Positions 34,732-43,149 of a stretch of 64,000 nt of DNA are shown here, piece by piece. A program made the position numbers and the translations under genes. Source of the DNA: Variovorax sp. OV329 (lineage in GTDB: Bacteria > Pseudomonadota > Gammaproteobacteria > Burkholderiales > Burkholderiaceae_C); contig NZ_FOUG01000025.1 of the NCBI RefSeq assembly GCF_900114785.1, forward strand, positions 1 through 64,000. The letters are read 5' to 3'. Below the pieces are notes generated by a model, which saw nothing but the letters and a program-made list of their open reading frames with translations, searched no databases and was not told where the DNA came from. Each line of letters starts with the position of its first letter. The stretch's first letter is position 1.

Positions 34732-36187
34732 GGGCCTCCCGATCGAATGGCAGTGCCGCGGATGGCTGCCACTGCGCCGCCAGCTGGCGCTGCCTGAAGA
34801 CCAGGGGCCGCGTCACTGCGACAGCGAAGCCGTAGAGGAAGGCGTTGAAAAGGCCGAAGTCCGGCGTGGTGGCGATCAGCAGGCTGGTGAAGAAAGGCGG
34901 GAGGCAGGACCAGCGGATGGCCGACAGCAGCGCGCGCGCCTGCGGGTCCTGCTGCGGCGGCTTGCGCAGCACCAGGTTCTGCAGCAGGAAGACGCCATAG
35001 CAGGCGGTGGCGATCAGGCCCGCATTGCTGGACAGCGCCACGGCGAAGTTGGACGCGCGCGTGCTGCCCAGTCCGACCCCCAGGCCCTGCGTGGCCATCA
35101 ATGCATGCAGCGAGACCTGGGTCCACATGCCGCGCTCCTCGTAGGAGCTGCTGGCGGACTTCTGCAGCACCATCAGGTCGAAGATCTCGCGCATCGAGGC
35201 CAGCACCTGCGGCATGGCCAGGAAGAACAGGCCCAGCGCGGCGGCACCCAGGGCACCCAGCCAGAACTCGGCGGCCAGGCCGCGGCGCAACTGGGGCAGG
35301 ATCCGGCCCGACACGGCCATCCGCCAGCACCAGTCGCCCGCCACCGCCAGCGCGAACAGCCCCAGGCCCAGGTAGGCGGCCGACGAGGTGGACATCCAGG
35401 TCAGCAGCAGCAGCATCACGATCAGCACCGGCACCAGCCGCCCGCGCACGAAGCCGGGCGGCATGGCGCGCCTGAAGAAGTACAGCGAGGCCAGGAAGCC
35501 CAGTGCCAGCGTGCCGTAGGAGGAGGCCTCCGGCATCAGGCCAACCAGGCGCTTGACATCCAGCAGCTCCACATCGGTCAACAGCGCGTAGCTGGCAGTG
35601 CGGAACAGTTCCAGCGCGGGCCCGATGGGCAGGTACTGCGAGGCCAGGTCGAGCACGCCGGTGAGCACCGTGAGCGCCGCGCCCAGACACAGCGCCCGCA
35701 TGGCGTGGCGCTGCATCGCTTCCGCGCGCAGCATGTGGGCGAAGCTGAAGACCGCCAGCACCGAGATGCTGACGTACACCAGCTGCGAGATGTTCTGCGT
35801 GGTGGGCGCGAGCAGCGCGGTGTCGGCCTGGCCGACCGAGCGCACCGGCACGATCTCGATCACACCAGCCAGCAGGCGCGGAACGAAGGCAGTGGTGACG
35901 GCAGCCACCAGCCAGAACAGGAACAGCGGCAGCAACTGCGAGCTCTTCAAGGCCGCGTCCACCGCCGTCCTCACGCCGCCCGGGCTCAGCATCCGGCGGG
36001 CGATCAGCAGCATGGCGACGATGGGCGTGGGCGTCAGCGTGAGGCCGCCCGTCACCTCGGTCGGGATCGCGGCGAAGGAGCCGAAAGGCATGGAGGCGAA
36101 GAACAGGTACATCAGCGCCTGCTCCTTGCGCTGCAGCAAGGTGACGAGCACGAAGGTCCAGAAGACGGCGATGGGGATCGCTTCCAT
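34718..36187 (-). CDS. Wzy-like O-antigen/exopolysaccharide polymerase
   Basis: A 489-residue polytopic membrane protein with about 11-12 hydrophobic segments and a large loop. The C-terminal half contains the TQGLGVGLGSTRASN stretch seen in O-antigen ligase/polymerase family members. Next to Wzx, Wzc and the initiating transferase, it is the obvious polymerase of the repeat unit; a ligase role is less likely in an exopolysaccharide locus. The ribosome-binding site (AGGGCG) is modest. It lies 9 nt after the GT4 gene upstream. Confidence 0.83.
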   Translation of the reverse strand: MEAIPIAVFWTFVLVTLLQRKEQALMYLFFASMPFGSFAAIPTEVTGGLTLTPTPIVAMLLIARRMLSPGGVRTAVDAALKSSQLLPLFLFWLVAAVTTAFVPRLLAGVIEIVPVRSVGQADTALLAPTTQNISQLVYVSISVLAVFSFAHMLRAEAMQRHAMRALCLGAALTVLTGVLDLASQYLPIGPALELFRTASYALLTDVELLDVKRLVGLMPEASSYGTLALGFLASLYFFRRAMPPGFVRGRLVPVLIVMLLLLTWMSTSSAAYLGLGLFALAVAGDWCWRMAVSGRILPQLRRGLAAEFWLGALGAAALGLFFLAMPQVLASMREIFDLMVLQKSASSSYEERGMWTQVSLHALMATQGLGVGLGSTRASNFAVALSSNAGLIATACYGVFLLQNLVLRKPPQQDPQARALLSAIRWSCLPPFFTSLLIATTPDFGLFNAFLYGFAVAVTRPLVFRQRQLAAQWQPSAALPFDREAHARH

Positions 36188-36196
36188 GGCTGCGCC

Positions 36197-37297
36197 CTAG
36201 GCTGTGGCCCGCCGGCGCACGGCGAGCAGCGACTCGATGAGTTCGGAAAGCCTGGCCCGGAACACGGAGGTGTCGAAGCTCTGTGCATGCGCCTGCATCA
36301 CCTCGGGGCGGAAGGCATCTTCATGAGCCTCGAAGCGCTGGATCGCCTCGATGAGCGAATCGGCACTCTGCTCCTCGAAGAACAGGCCCGTGCTGCCGTC
36401 CATCACCGTCTCCAGCGCGCCGCCCTGCGCGAAGGCGATCACCGGCCGGCCGCTGGCCATGACCTCCAGCGGCACGATGCCGAAGTCCTCCACGCCCGGG
36501 AAGACCAGCGCCTTGCAGTGCGAGAAGTGTTGCGCCATGACCGCGTCGTCCACCTTGCCCAGGAACTCGACGGTGGGACCCGCCAGCTTGCGCAGGGCCG
36601 GCCCCGCGCCCGCGCCGATGACGACGAGCCGCCGGTTCAGGCGAGTGCAGGCTTCGACCGCGATCTCGATCTTCTTGTAGGGCGTGATCTGCCCCGCGCA
36701 CAGGTAGTAGTCACCCGGCTCCTGCGCGACAGTGAAGCGAGGCAGGTTCACCGGCGGATGCACCACGTAGGCGCTGCGGCGGTAGTAGCGCTCGATGCGC
36801 TGGGCCACGTAGGCCGAATTGGCGATGAAATGGTCGACCCGGTGCGAGGTGCTCACGTCCCACTGGCGCAGCGATGGCGCGGTCAGCGAGAGCACGGCGC
36901 GGGCCAGCGGGCCGGCCGACGCGCGGTACTGGGGGTACAGGTCCCAGATGTAGCGCATCGGCGAGTTGCAGTAGCAGATGTGCGTGGCGCCCGGCCCGGG
37001 GATGATGCCCTTGGCCGGGCCGGCCTCCACCGAGATGATCAGGTCGTAGCCCGTCAGGTCGAAGGACTCCAGCGCATGGGGCATCAGCGGCAGCATCTTC
37101 TTGTAGTGCCGCACGCCACCGATCTTCTGCAGGAAGGAGGTGGTGATGCGATGGCGACGGATCTTCTCCGAGATGGCCTTCTCGTCGCACACCAGGGTGA
37201 AGATGTCCGCCTGCGGATAGAGGTCGCAGAGCACCTCCAGGACCTTCTCGCCCCCGCGCATGCCGACCAGCCAGTAGTGAACCAGTGCAACCTTCAT
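36197..37297 (-). CDS. Family 4 glycosyltransferase (mannosyltransferase-like)
   Basis: A 366-residue GT-B enzyme. The N-terminus, KVALVHYWLVGMRGGEKVLE, and the acceptor-side ICYCNSPMRYIWDLYPQY are typical of GT4 members in exopolysaccharide loci annotated as mannosyltransferases. The donor domain has LCAGQITPYKKIEIAVEAC and PGVEDFGIVPLEVMASGRPV with the E-x7-E motif. It is the second gene of the operon, 16 nt after the initiating transferase. Mannose specificity is only a family tendency. Confidence 0.9.
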   Translation of the reverse strand: MKVALVHYWLVGMRGGEKVLEVLCDLYPQADIFTLVCDEKAISEKIRRHRITTSFLQKIGGVRHYKKMLPLMPHALESFDLTGYDLIISVEAGPAKGIIPGPGATHICYCNSPMRYIWDLYPQYRASAGPLARAVLSLTAPSLRQWDVSTSHRVDHFIANSAYVAQRIERYYRRSAYVVHPPVNLPRFTVAQEPGDYYLCAGQITPYKKIEIAVEACTRLNRRLVVIGAGAGPALRKLAGPTVEFLGKVDDAVMAQHFSHCKALVFPGVEDFGIVPLEVMASGRPVIAFAQGGALETVMDGSTGLFFEEQSADSLIEAIQRFEAHEDAFRPEVMQAHAQSFDTSVFRARLSELIESLLAVRRRATA

Positions 37298-37313
37298 GTT
37301 CGTGGTGCCGCTC

Positions 37314-38729
37314 TCAGTAGGCGTTCTTGTCGGAGAAGCCCTTGAACACGGTCAGGGCGATGATCTGCAGGTCAAACTTCAGCGACCAGTTCTCGACGTA
37401 GTACATGTCGCACTCGATGCGCTTGGCCAGGTCGGTGGAGCCGCGCCAGCCGTTGACCTGCGCCCAGCCCGTGATGCCGGCCTTGACCATGTGCTTCTTC
37501 ATGTAGTCGGGGATCTCGTGCTTGAACTGCTCGACGAACACGGGCCGCTCGGGCCGCGGCCCGACGATTGACATGTCGCCCCACAGCACGTTGAAGAACT
37601 GCGGCAGCTCGTCCAGGCTGGTCTTGCGCAGGAAGGCGCCCACGCGCGTGGCCCGGTTCTCGCCCGCCTTGGCCCACACCGCACCGGTGCCCTGCTCCGC
37701 GTCCACCGGCATGGAGCGGAACTTGAGCATGTAAAAGCGCCGGCCGTTCCAGCTCACCCGCTCCTGCCTGTAGAACACGGGCCCTGGCGAGCTGAGCTTG
37801 ACCGCGCCCGCGATGGCCAGCATGAGTGGCGAGATCATCGTGAGGATCAGCAGCGACAGGAGCCGGTCTTCCGCTGCCTTGACCAGCCGCGAGGCCCCGT
37901 GCAGGGGTGACTGCTGCAGCGTGATCACCGGCAGGCCCGCCACGGTCTCCACCGACTGGTTGAGCAGGTGCAGTCCGAACATGTCGGGCACCAGCTTGAT
38001 GTCGGCGGTGGAGTACCTGAGCTGGTTGAGCGCGTAGGAGATCTTGCCCTGCTCCCGCATCGGCAGCGCCAGCCAGACCAGGTCGACGTTGCGCGACTCC
38101 ACGTAGCCATCCAGGTTGTCCAGCCGACCGAGCATGGGCGCCCCCGTGAGCTCGGCGCGGTCCGCATGCGTGGCGAACCAGCCGTTGACCTCGATGCCGC
38201 AGTTGGGGTCCTGCTGGATCGCATCGACGAGGCGTTGCGCCTCGGGATTGGCGCCGACCACCACGGAATTGAGCTTGTCCATCTGGCGCGCCAGCCCCCG
38301 GCGCGCGCGCACCGCCATGCGCAGCAGCACCGAGCCGCCCAGGCTGAAGACGAGCCAGTTGGCCCACCACAGGCGCGAGGTGTCGTGGCCATCGCGCATG
38401 GCCAGCGCGTAGACCGCCATGGAGCAGAAGAGCAGCGTGAAGAGCGTCGAGAGCTTGAGAAGCTCGGCCGCGATGGTGCGGCCGCGCCAGAGGCGATAGA
38501 GCGAACTGCTGTTGAGAATGATCAGTGCGAACAGCACCCCGCGACTGATGCCATGCAGGTAGTCGGGCTCCAGCTGCGCATGCCCGAAACGCACCAGGTA
38601 GGCCAGCACGCCCGCCACCACGAAGATGGCCACGTCGCCAATCCGCAGGATGAGATCGAGCAGCAGGTTGAGCCGACCCGCCGCAGGCAGGGAGCTCTCA
38701 CGGACTCCAGTTGCAGGACCAGACAGCAT
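37314..38729 (-). CDS. Initiating undecaprenyl-phosphate glycosyl-1-phosphate transferase (WcaJ/EpsB-like)
   Basis: A 471-residue polyprenyl-phosphate hexose-1-phosphate transferase that loads the first sugar, typically glucose, onto undecaprenyl phosphate. Four or five N-terminal transmembrane segments (about 20-140) are followed by a CoA-binding-like domain (about 150-270) and the bacterial sugar transferase catalytic domain. That domain shows PVFYRQERVSWNGRRFYMLK, SLDELPQFFNVLWGDMSIVG and a final KFDLQIIALTVFKG. I chose ATG 38729 because AAGGGAG lies about 8 nt upstream; the frame reaches 38807, but those codons have no ribosome-binding site. It is the first gene of the eight-gene operon, so the main promoter should lie just upstream. 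Confidence 0.92.
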   Translation of the reverse strand: MLSGPATGVRESSLPAAGRLNLLLDLILRIGDVAIFVVAGVLAYLVRFGHAQLEPDYLHGISRGVLFALIILNSSSLYRLWRGRTIAAELLKLSTLFTLLFCSMAVYALAMRDGHDTSRLWWANWLVFSLGGSVLLRMAVRARRGLARQMDKLNSVVVGANPEAQRLVDAIQQDPNCGIEVNGWFATHADRAELTGAPMLGRLDNLDGYVESRNVDLVWLALPMREQGKISYALNQLRYSTADIKLVPDMFGLHLLNQSVETVAGLPVITLQQSPLHGASRLVKAAEDRLLSLLILTMISPLMLAIAGAVKLSSPGPVFYRQERVSWNGRRFYMLKFRSMPVDAEQGTGAVWAKAGENRATRVGAFLRKTSLDELPQFFNVLWGDMSIVGPRPERPVFVEQFKHEIPDYMKKHMVKAGITGWAQVNGWRGSTDLAKRIECDMYYVENWSLKFDLQIIALTVFKGFSDKNAY

Positions 38730-39252
38730 CAAGACGCTCCCTTGAGAACACATCGTCATGTAACCGACCGTAGTCGGACCGCTGCCTCCTAACTCTTTGT
38801 TGTGCACATCGAAGTTGCAAAACCGATGCCAGGCAATGAACCGCCCTGCGACTTGCGTGATCAGCCCACGCCCATCACGTGGTCACCACCTCGACTTTTC
38901 CCGCACGCAAGTGGATGACCCTGCGCCAGCGACCGCATTCGATGTGATGCTGCAGTCGCACAAAAAGCTTAGCAGTCATCCACGGAAGAAATGCGACCGC
39001 GCACGCAAACGAACAAAGCTTGCACCGCGTTGCGACGCATGAATGGATGTTCATAGTGCGGCGCGCTTCGTTCTTGTGCAGCCACAGTGCGCCTTCAGGG
39101 CGATGTGCCGCAGGACGCTGGTTGCAATTGCAGACGCCAAGCCTTTGCAGCCATGGCAACCAGACCACAGGTTGTAGGACTGGACCCACGCGATCGTGGC
39201 TGCACCTTCGGGGTACCATCCAGAACGCCGTCAACAAGAGCCAGGAAAGACC
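38730..39252. promoter_or_regulatory. 523-bp divergent intergenic region, exopolysaccharide operon and KaiC-like gene
   Basis: No gene is seen here. The stretch is clearly richer in A and T than its neighbours, for example around 38940-39020. It must hold the promoters of the exopolysaccharide operon (leftward) and the KaiC-like gene (rightward). CCGAC-CGTA-GTCGG (38764-38777) is a short inverted repeat 35 bp before the operon start. I could not choose trustworthy -35/-10 pairs or a sigma-54 site. Confidence 0.5.
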
Positions 39253-40743
39253 ATGAGCGGTGCAGCTTCCGAACCTTCCGAGGAACAGACCGGGCTTCTG
39301 AGCACCGGGGTGCCCGGCCTCGACGACGTGCTGGGAGGAGGGTTGACGCCCAATCGCCTCTATCTGATCGAGGGAACGCCCGGGGCCGGCAAGACGACCA
39401 TCGCCATCCAGGTGCTGCGCGACGGCGTCGCACACGGGGAATCGGTGCTGTACGTGACCCTGTCGGAAACCGAAGCCGAGCTGGCGGGCGTCGCGCGCTC
39501 GCACGGTTGGGACATCCGCGGGATCCATGTGCGCGAGATGCTCCCGAGCCTTGATACGCTCGCGCCGGACGAGCAATACACCATGTTCCACCCCTCCGAG
39601 GTGGAACTCAGCGAGACAACCCTGCGGATCCTCGCGGACGTCGATGAAATCAAGCCCACCCGCGTGGTGTTCGACTCGCTGTCGGAGCTGCGGCTGCTGG
39701 CGGGCAGTTCCCTGCGCTACAGGCGCCAGATTCTCGCGCTCAAGCAGTTCTTCACCGGGCGCCAGTGCACAGTGCTCCTGCTGGACGACCTGACGGCGAC
39801 CGAGCAGGACCTGCAGGTCCAGAGCATCGCGCACGCAGTGATTCGGCTGGAGCAGTTGAACCCAGGCTATGGAACGAGCCGCCGGAGACTGATCGTTCCC
39901 AAGTACCGGGGAAAGGAGTACCGCGGCGGCTACCACGACTACAAGATCGTGCGCGGCGGGCTTCAGGTCTATCCCCGGCTCATCGCGGCAGAGCACGTCG
40001 ACCCGCAGCCGCAGACCAAGCTGCCGAGCGACCTCCCGGAGCTGGACGCACTGCTCGGTGGAGGCATCGAAAAGGGCACGAGCACCCTGCTCGTCGGCGC
40101 ACCTGGAACCGGCAAGTCGAGCATGGCCGTCCAGTTCGCGGTGGCCGCGGCGCGCCGGGGAGAGCACGCGGCCCTGTTCATCTTCGACGAGAGCATCAAC
40201 ACGCTGCGAACCCGCACCGAAAGCATGGGCATCGGCCTGGGCCAGTGCATCGATTCCGGACAGATCCAGGTGCGCCAGGTCGACCCGGCCGAGTTGTCGT
40301 TCGTCGACGCCATCCGCACCGCGGTGACCGTGCAGAACGCCTCGGTGATCGTGATCGACAGCCTGAACGGCTATCTCAATGCAATGCCCGATGAACGCTT
40401 CCTCACGGTGCAACTGCATGAACTGCTGACCTACCTGGGTCAGCAGGGTGTCGCGACATTGCTGATCGGCGCGCATCACGGCGTGATCGGCACGCAGATG
40501 CAGATGCCGGTCGATGCCAGCTATCTGGCGGACGCGGTGGTGCTGCTGCGCTACTACGAACACGCGGGCGAAGTGCTGCAGGCCATCTCGGTGCTCAAGA
40601 AGCGCGGCGGCGTGCACGAGCGCACCATCCGCTCCTTCTCCCTGACTTCCAGCGGAATCTGCGTGGGACCGCCCTTGCGCCAGTTCCGCGGCATTCTCAC
40701 CGGCGTCCCGGTGCCCCTTGGCGGAGAGCGATCCGATTCGTGA
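39253..40743 (+). CDS. KaiC-like double-domain RecA-superfamily ATPase
   Basis: A 496-residue protein with two KaiC domains: CI about 10-245 and CII about 255-480. Walker A motifs are G-T-P-G-A-G-K-T at 41-48 and G-A-P-G-T-G-K-S at 282-289; acidic residues near 72-75 and 312-313 (FDES) fit the catalytic carboxylates. At the cyanobacterial Ser431/Thr432 autophosphorylation site I read Ser423-Tyr424 (VDASYLADAVVLLRYYE), so one site is kept and one replaced. AGGAAAG precedes ATG 39253; an in-frame ATG at 39196 is upstream. No kaiA or kaiB is nearby. Its stop overlaps the start of a hybrid kinase (GTGA), pointing to a two-protein signalling unit. Whether it keeps time is unknown; proteobacterial homologues act in stress and biofilm signalling. 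Confidence 0.88.
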   Translation: MSGAASEPSEEQTGLLSTGVPGLDDVLGGGLTPNRLYLIEGTPGAGKTTIAIQVLRDGVAHGESVLYVTLSETEAELAGVARSHGWDIRGIHVREMLPSLDTLAPDEQYTMFHPSEVELSETTLRILADVDEIKPTRVVFDSLSELRLLAGSSLRYRRQILALKQFFTGRQCTVLLLDDLTATEQDLQVQSIAHAVIRLEQLNPGYGTSRRRLIVPKYRGKEYRGGYHDYKIVRGGLQVYPRLIAAEHVDPQPQTKLPSDLPELDALLGGGIEKGTSTLLVGAPGTGKSSMAVQFAVAAARRGEHAALFIFDESINTLRTRTESMGIGLGQCIDSGQIQVRQVDPAELSFVDAIRTAVTVQNASVIVIDSLNGYLNAMPDERFLTVQLHELLTYLGQQGVATLLIGAHHGVIGTQMQMPVDASYLADAVVLLRYYEHAGEVLQAISVLKKRGGVHERTIRSFSLTSSGICVGPPLRQFRGILTGVPVPLGGERSDS

Positions 40744-42284
40744 CCGCGACCGTCTCCGAACTCGACGAGCGCGTGCTCATGCGCGCGGCCACGGCCAAGG
40801 ACGCGACGATGGCCCGCGCGGTTCTGGAGCGGGCGAATCTCATCGTCCACATCTGCCCTGACATCGAAGACCTCGTTCGCGAGATGGCGCGTGGTGTCGG
40901 TGTACTGGTACTCGCCGAAGAGGCCATCGGCGGCGACAAGGTCGAGGCCCTGAAGGCCGGGCTGACAGCGCAGGGCGAATGGTCGGATGTCCCGGTGATC
41001 GTCCTGGCCCGGCAAGGCGCCGATTCACGGGCCATCACCCACATCATGGATGAGTTCGCCAACGTGACCGTCATCGAACGACCCATGCGGATGACTTCGT
41101 TCGTGAGTGCGATACGAACGGCGCTGCGCGCCCGGCGGCGCCAGTACGAGCTGCGCGGTTTGCTGGCCGGCTTGCGCGAAGCCGACCAGCGCAAGACGGA
41201 GTTCCTGGCCACGCTGGCGCACGAGTTGCGCAACCCGCTGGCGCCCATGAGCAGTGCCTTGACGCTTCTCACGCTCAAGAAGCCCACGCCCGAGGACGCC
41301 GTCAAGTACTACCAGCTGATGGGTCGCCAGGTCGACCACATGGTGCGGCTGGTGGACGACCTGCTCGAGGTGTCGCGGATCACGCGCGGCAAGATCGAAC
41401 TGCGCAAGGAGCCTGTCGTGCTCGATGCGGTCATCCAGGATGCCGTCGAGCTGAGCCGCCCGCTCTTCGAGCGCTCGGCTCACACCCTGAAGGTCGATCT
41501 GGCAGGCGAGGCCCTCGTCCTTCACGGAGACGCGGTCCGCCTGACACAGGTCTTCTCCAACCTGTTGAACAACGCGGCCAAGTACACGCCGCCTGGCGGA
41601 CAGGTCAGCATCGTCGCGCGTGCGAGCGGCCGCCAGGTGCTGGTCGAGGTGACCGACAACGGGGCGGGCATCGAAGCGCCCATGCTGGCGTCGATCTTCG
41701 AGATGTTCGTTCAGGTCAGCGACACGTCCAGGGCCGCGCAGGGGGGGCTGGGCATTGGCCTCACGCTCGTCAAGGCGCTGGTGGAACTGCACGGCGGACG
41801 GGTATCGGCATCCAGCGCGGGCCTCGGCCATGGCGCCACGTTCTCCGTGTGGCTTCCCTTGTCGAACGCTGCCGCCAACGCACAGCGCCGGCCGCTGCCC
41901 TACCACGAGGGGGGCAGTCCGTTGCGGGAGCGAGCGATCCTGGTGGTCGACGACAACGTGGACGCGGCCAACGCCCTGGGCGAGCTGCTTTCTTCCCTGG
42001 GCGCTTCGGTCTTGATCGCCTATGGTGGAGAAGAAGCCCTTGGAGTCGCCCGCACGAACGATTTCGACGCCGCCGTGCTGGATCTCGGAATGCCCGGCCT
42101 GGATGGCTTTGAACTGGCGCGCAGGCTGCGGGCCGAACAGCCCGCACGCAAGCGGACCTTCATCGCCCTGACCGGCTGGAGCCAGCAGGGCTACGGGGAA
42201 CGCATCTCGAAAGCCGGCTTCGATCACCATCTGCTGAAGCCCGTGAGTCTTGCCGACCTGTTGAGGGTGCTGCAGGGGAACTGA
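40740..42284 (+). CDS. Hybrid histidine kinase with N-terminal pseudo-receiver, partner of the KaiC-like protein
   Basis: A 514-residue soluble protein. Residues about 10-130 fold like a receiver in outline, but the phospho-acceptor region reads VLVLAEEAIGG (55-64), with no Asp in place, and the conserved Lys is Arg in VIERPMRM. It is therefore a pseudo-receiver, probably a protein-binding module. HisKA follows with His161 in LAHELRNPLAP, then HATPase (SNLLNNAAKYTPPGG, DNGAGIEAP, GLGIGLTLVKALVELHGG). The C-terminal receiver has Asp448 in AAVLDLGMPG. The start is GTG 40740, overlapping the kaiC-like stop by 4 bp. The kinase core resembles the one at 4490-6364. CikA of the cyanobacterial clock also carries a pseudo-receiver; the analogy is mine. 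Confidence 0.88.
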   Translation: MTATVSELDERVLMRAATAKDATMARAVLERANLIVHICPDIEDLVREMARGVGVLVLAEEAIGGDKVEALKAGLTAQGEWSDVPVIVLARQGADSRAITHIMDEFANVTVIERPMRMTSFVSAIRTALRARRRQYELRGLLAGLREADQRKTEFLATLAHELRNPLAPMSSALTLLTLKKPTPEDAVKYYQLMGRQVDHMVRLVDDLLEVSRITRGKIELRKEPVVLDAVIQDAVELSRPLFERSAHTLKVDLAGEALVLHGDAVRLTQVFSNLLNNAAKYTPPGGQVSIVARASGRQVLVEVTDNGAGIEAPMLASIFEMFVQVSDTSRAAQGGLGIGLTLVKALVELHGGRVSASSAGLGHGATFSVWLPLSNAAANAQRRPLPYHEGGSPLRERAILVVDDNVDAANALGELLSSLGASVLIAYGGEEALGVARTNDFDAAVLDLGMPGLDGFELARRLRAEQPARKRTFIALTGWSQQGYGERISKAGFDHHLLKPVSLADLLRVLQGN

Positions 42285-42484
42285 GAGGAGCGTCCTCGAG
42301 GGCGCTGTTGGCGTCGACACGGCGCTTGATGACCGTGAGATGCACATCGGGAGTCCGTCCCCCAGCACCGTTGCCGACGAGCGGGTCGACCCCTTGCGCG
42401 CGATGGCATCACTGATCCATGCCGCTTCCAGCTGCGTATGCAGTTCGGGGCGCCATGCATGGAGCTGGCGTGCCTCATCAACCA
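42285..42484 (-). pseudogene. Decayed small ORF with a one-base frameshift in a G run
   Basis: Starting at an ATG at 42484 the minus strand reads MVDEARQLHAWRPELHTQLE and continues to about KG. The sense then passes into another frame reading VDPLVGNGAGGRTPDVHLTV, then IKRRVDANSALEDA. The switch is at a run of four G near 42402; one lost G would explain it. Neither frame is coherent alone over the whole length and no stop follows in the shifted frame before the kinase gene. I do not recognise the family. Likely a remnant or a sequencing-level frameshift. Confidence 0.4.
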
Positions 42485-42506
42485 TCGGACTGACAGAGGA
42501 GTGACC

Positions 42507-43058
42507 ATGATCGTGCGCACATTGAGTCTTCTCGCCGCCGCCACCGGACTTGCAGCATGCTCGGGCATGGGCATGGGTGGCTCGGGCAACACCTACTCGC
42601 AGGCCAGCCTGCCCGATGCGGTCAAGGTGCCCTCCGGACACAAGGTCGCCATGGAGACGAAGGGCACCGGCACCATCACCTACGAGTGCCGGGCCAAGGC
42701 CAATTCGCCGGGCGACCATGAATGGACCTTCATCGGTCCGGATGCCCGGCTGGCCGATCGCACGGGCCGGCAGGTAGGCAAGTACTACGGCCCGCCCGCA
42801 ACCTGGGAGAGCGCGGACGGCTCGAAGCTCACCGGCACGCAGGTCTCCACCGCGCCCAACGGCAGCACCAACATCCCCTACCAGCTCGTCAAGGGCAACC
42901 CCGCGACGGGCCCGGGCGCGATGCAGGGTGTGACCTACATCCAGCGCGTGGCCACCATGGGCGGCACTGCGCCGGCCATGACTTGCGAGGCCGCCAAGGC
43001 TGGGCAGAAGCAGGTGGTGAACTACAGCGCCGACTACATCTTCTACCGCGCGATGTAG
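42507..43058 (+). CDS. DUF3455 domain lipoprotein
   Basis: A 183-residue envelope protein. The signal peptide ends in a lipobox-like LAAC (MIVRTLSLLAAATGLAACSG; Cys18). The rest is a DUF3455 domain: YECRAKANSPGDHEWTFIGP, then VGKYYGPPATWESADGSKL, then GVTYIQRVATMGG and a final YSADYIFYRAM. The role of this family is unknown. The start ATG 42507 has AGAGGAG 6 nt upstream. It stands alone and converges on the lipid operon, with a strong terminator between. Confidence 0.88.
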   Translation: MIVRTLSLLAAATGLAACSGMGMGGSGNTYSQASLPDAVKVPSGHKVAMETKGTGTITYECRAKANSPGDHEWTFIGPDARLADRTGRQVGKYYGPPATWESADGSKLTGTQVSTAPNGSTNIPYQLVKGNPATGPGAMQGVTYIQRVATMGGTAPAMTCEAAKAGQKQVVNYSADYIFYRAM

Positions 43059-43096
43059 CGGCTGCGGCGGAGGTGCTCCGCCTCCGGCAGGTTTCG

Positions 43097-43130
43097 AAGG
43101 GCGCCCGGCGGCATGCCACCGGGCGCCCTT
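43097..43130. terminator. Bidirectional intrinsic terminator
   Basis: A perfect 12-bp stem, AAGGGCGCCCGG (43097-43108) with CCGGGCGCCCTT (43119-43130), encloses a 10-nt loop that itself holds the palindrome GGCATGCC. A TTTCC run follows on the plus strand. It separates the convergent DUF3455 and cyclopropane synthase genes. Confidence 0.85.
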
Positions 43131-43149
43131 TCCATTGGTGGACGCGCCT

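Noticed and set aside
34217..37345. A plus-strand open frame of 1042 codons across the exopolysaccharide operon
   Set aside because: Composition (Gln, His, Arg, Gly runs) is antisense noise, and the minus strand encodes Wzx, Wzy and a glycosyltransferase with overlaps and ribosome-binding sites.
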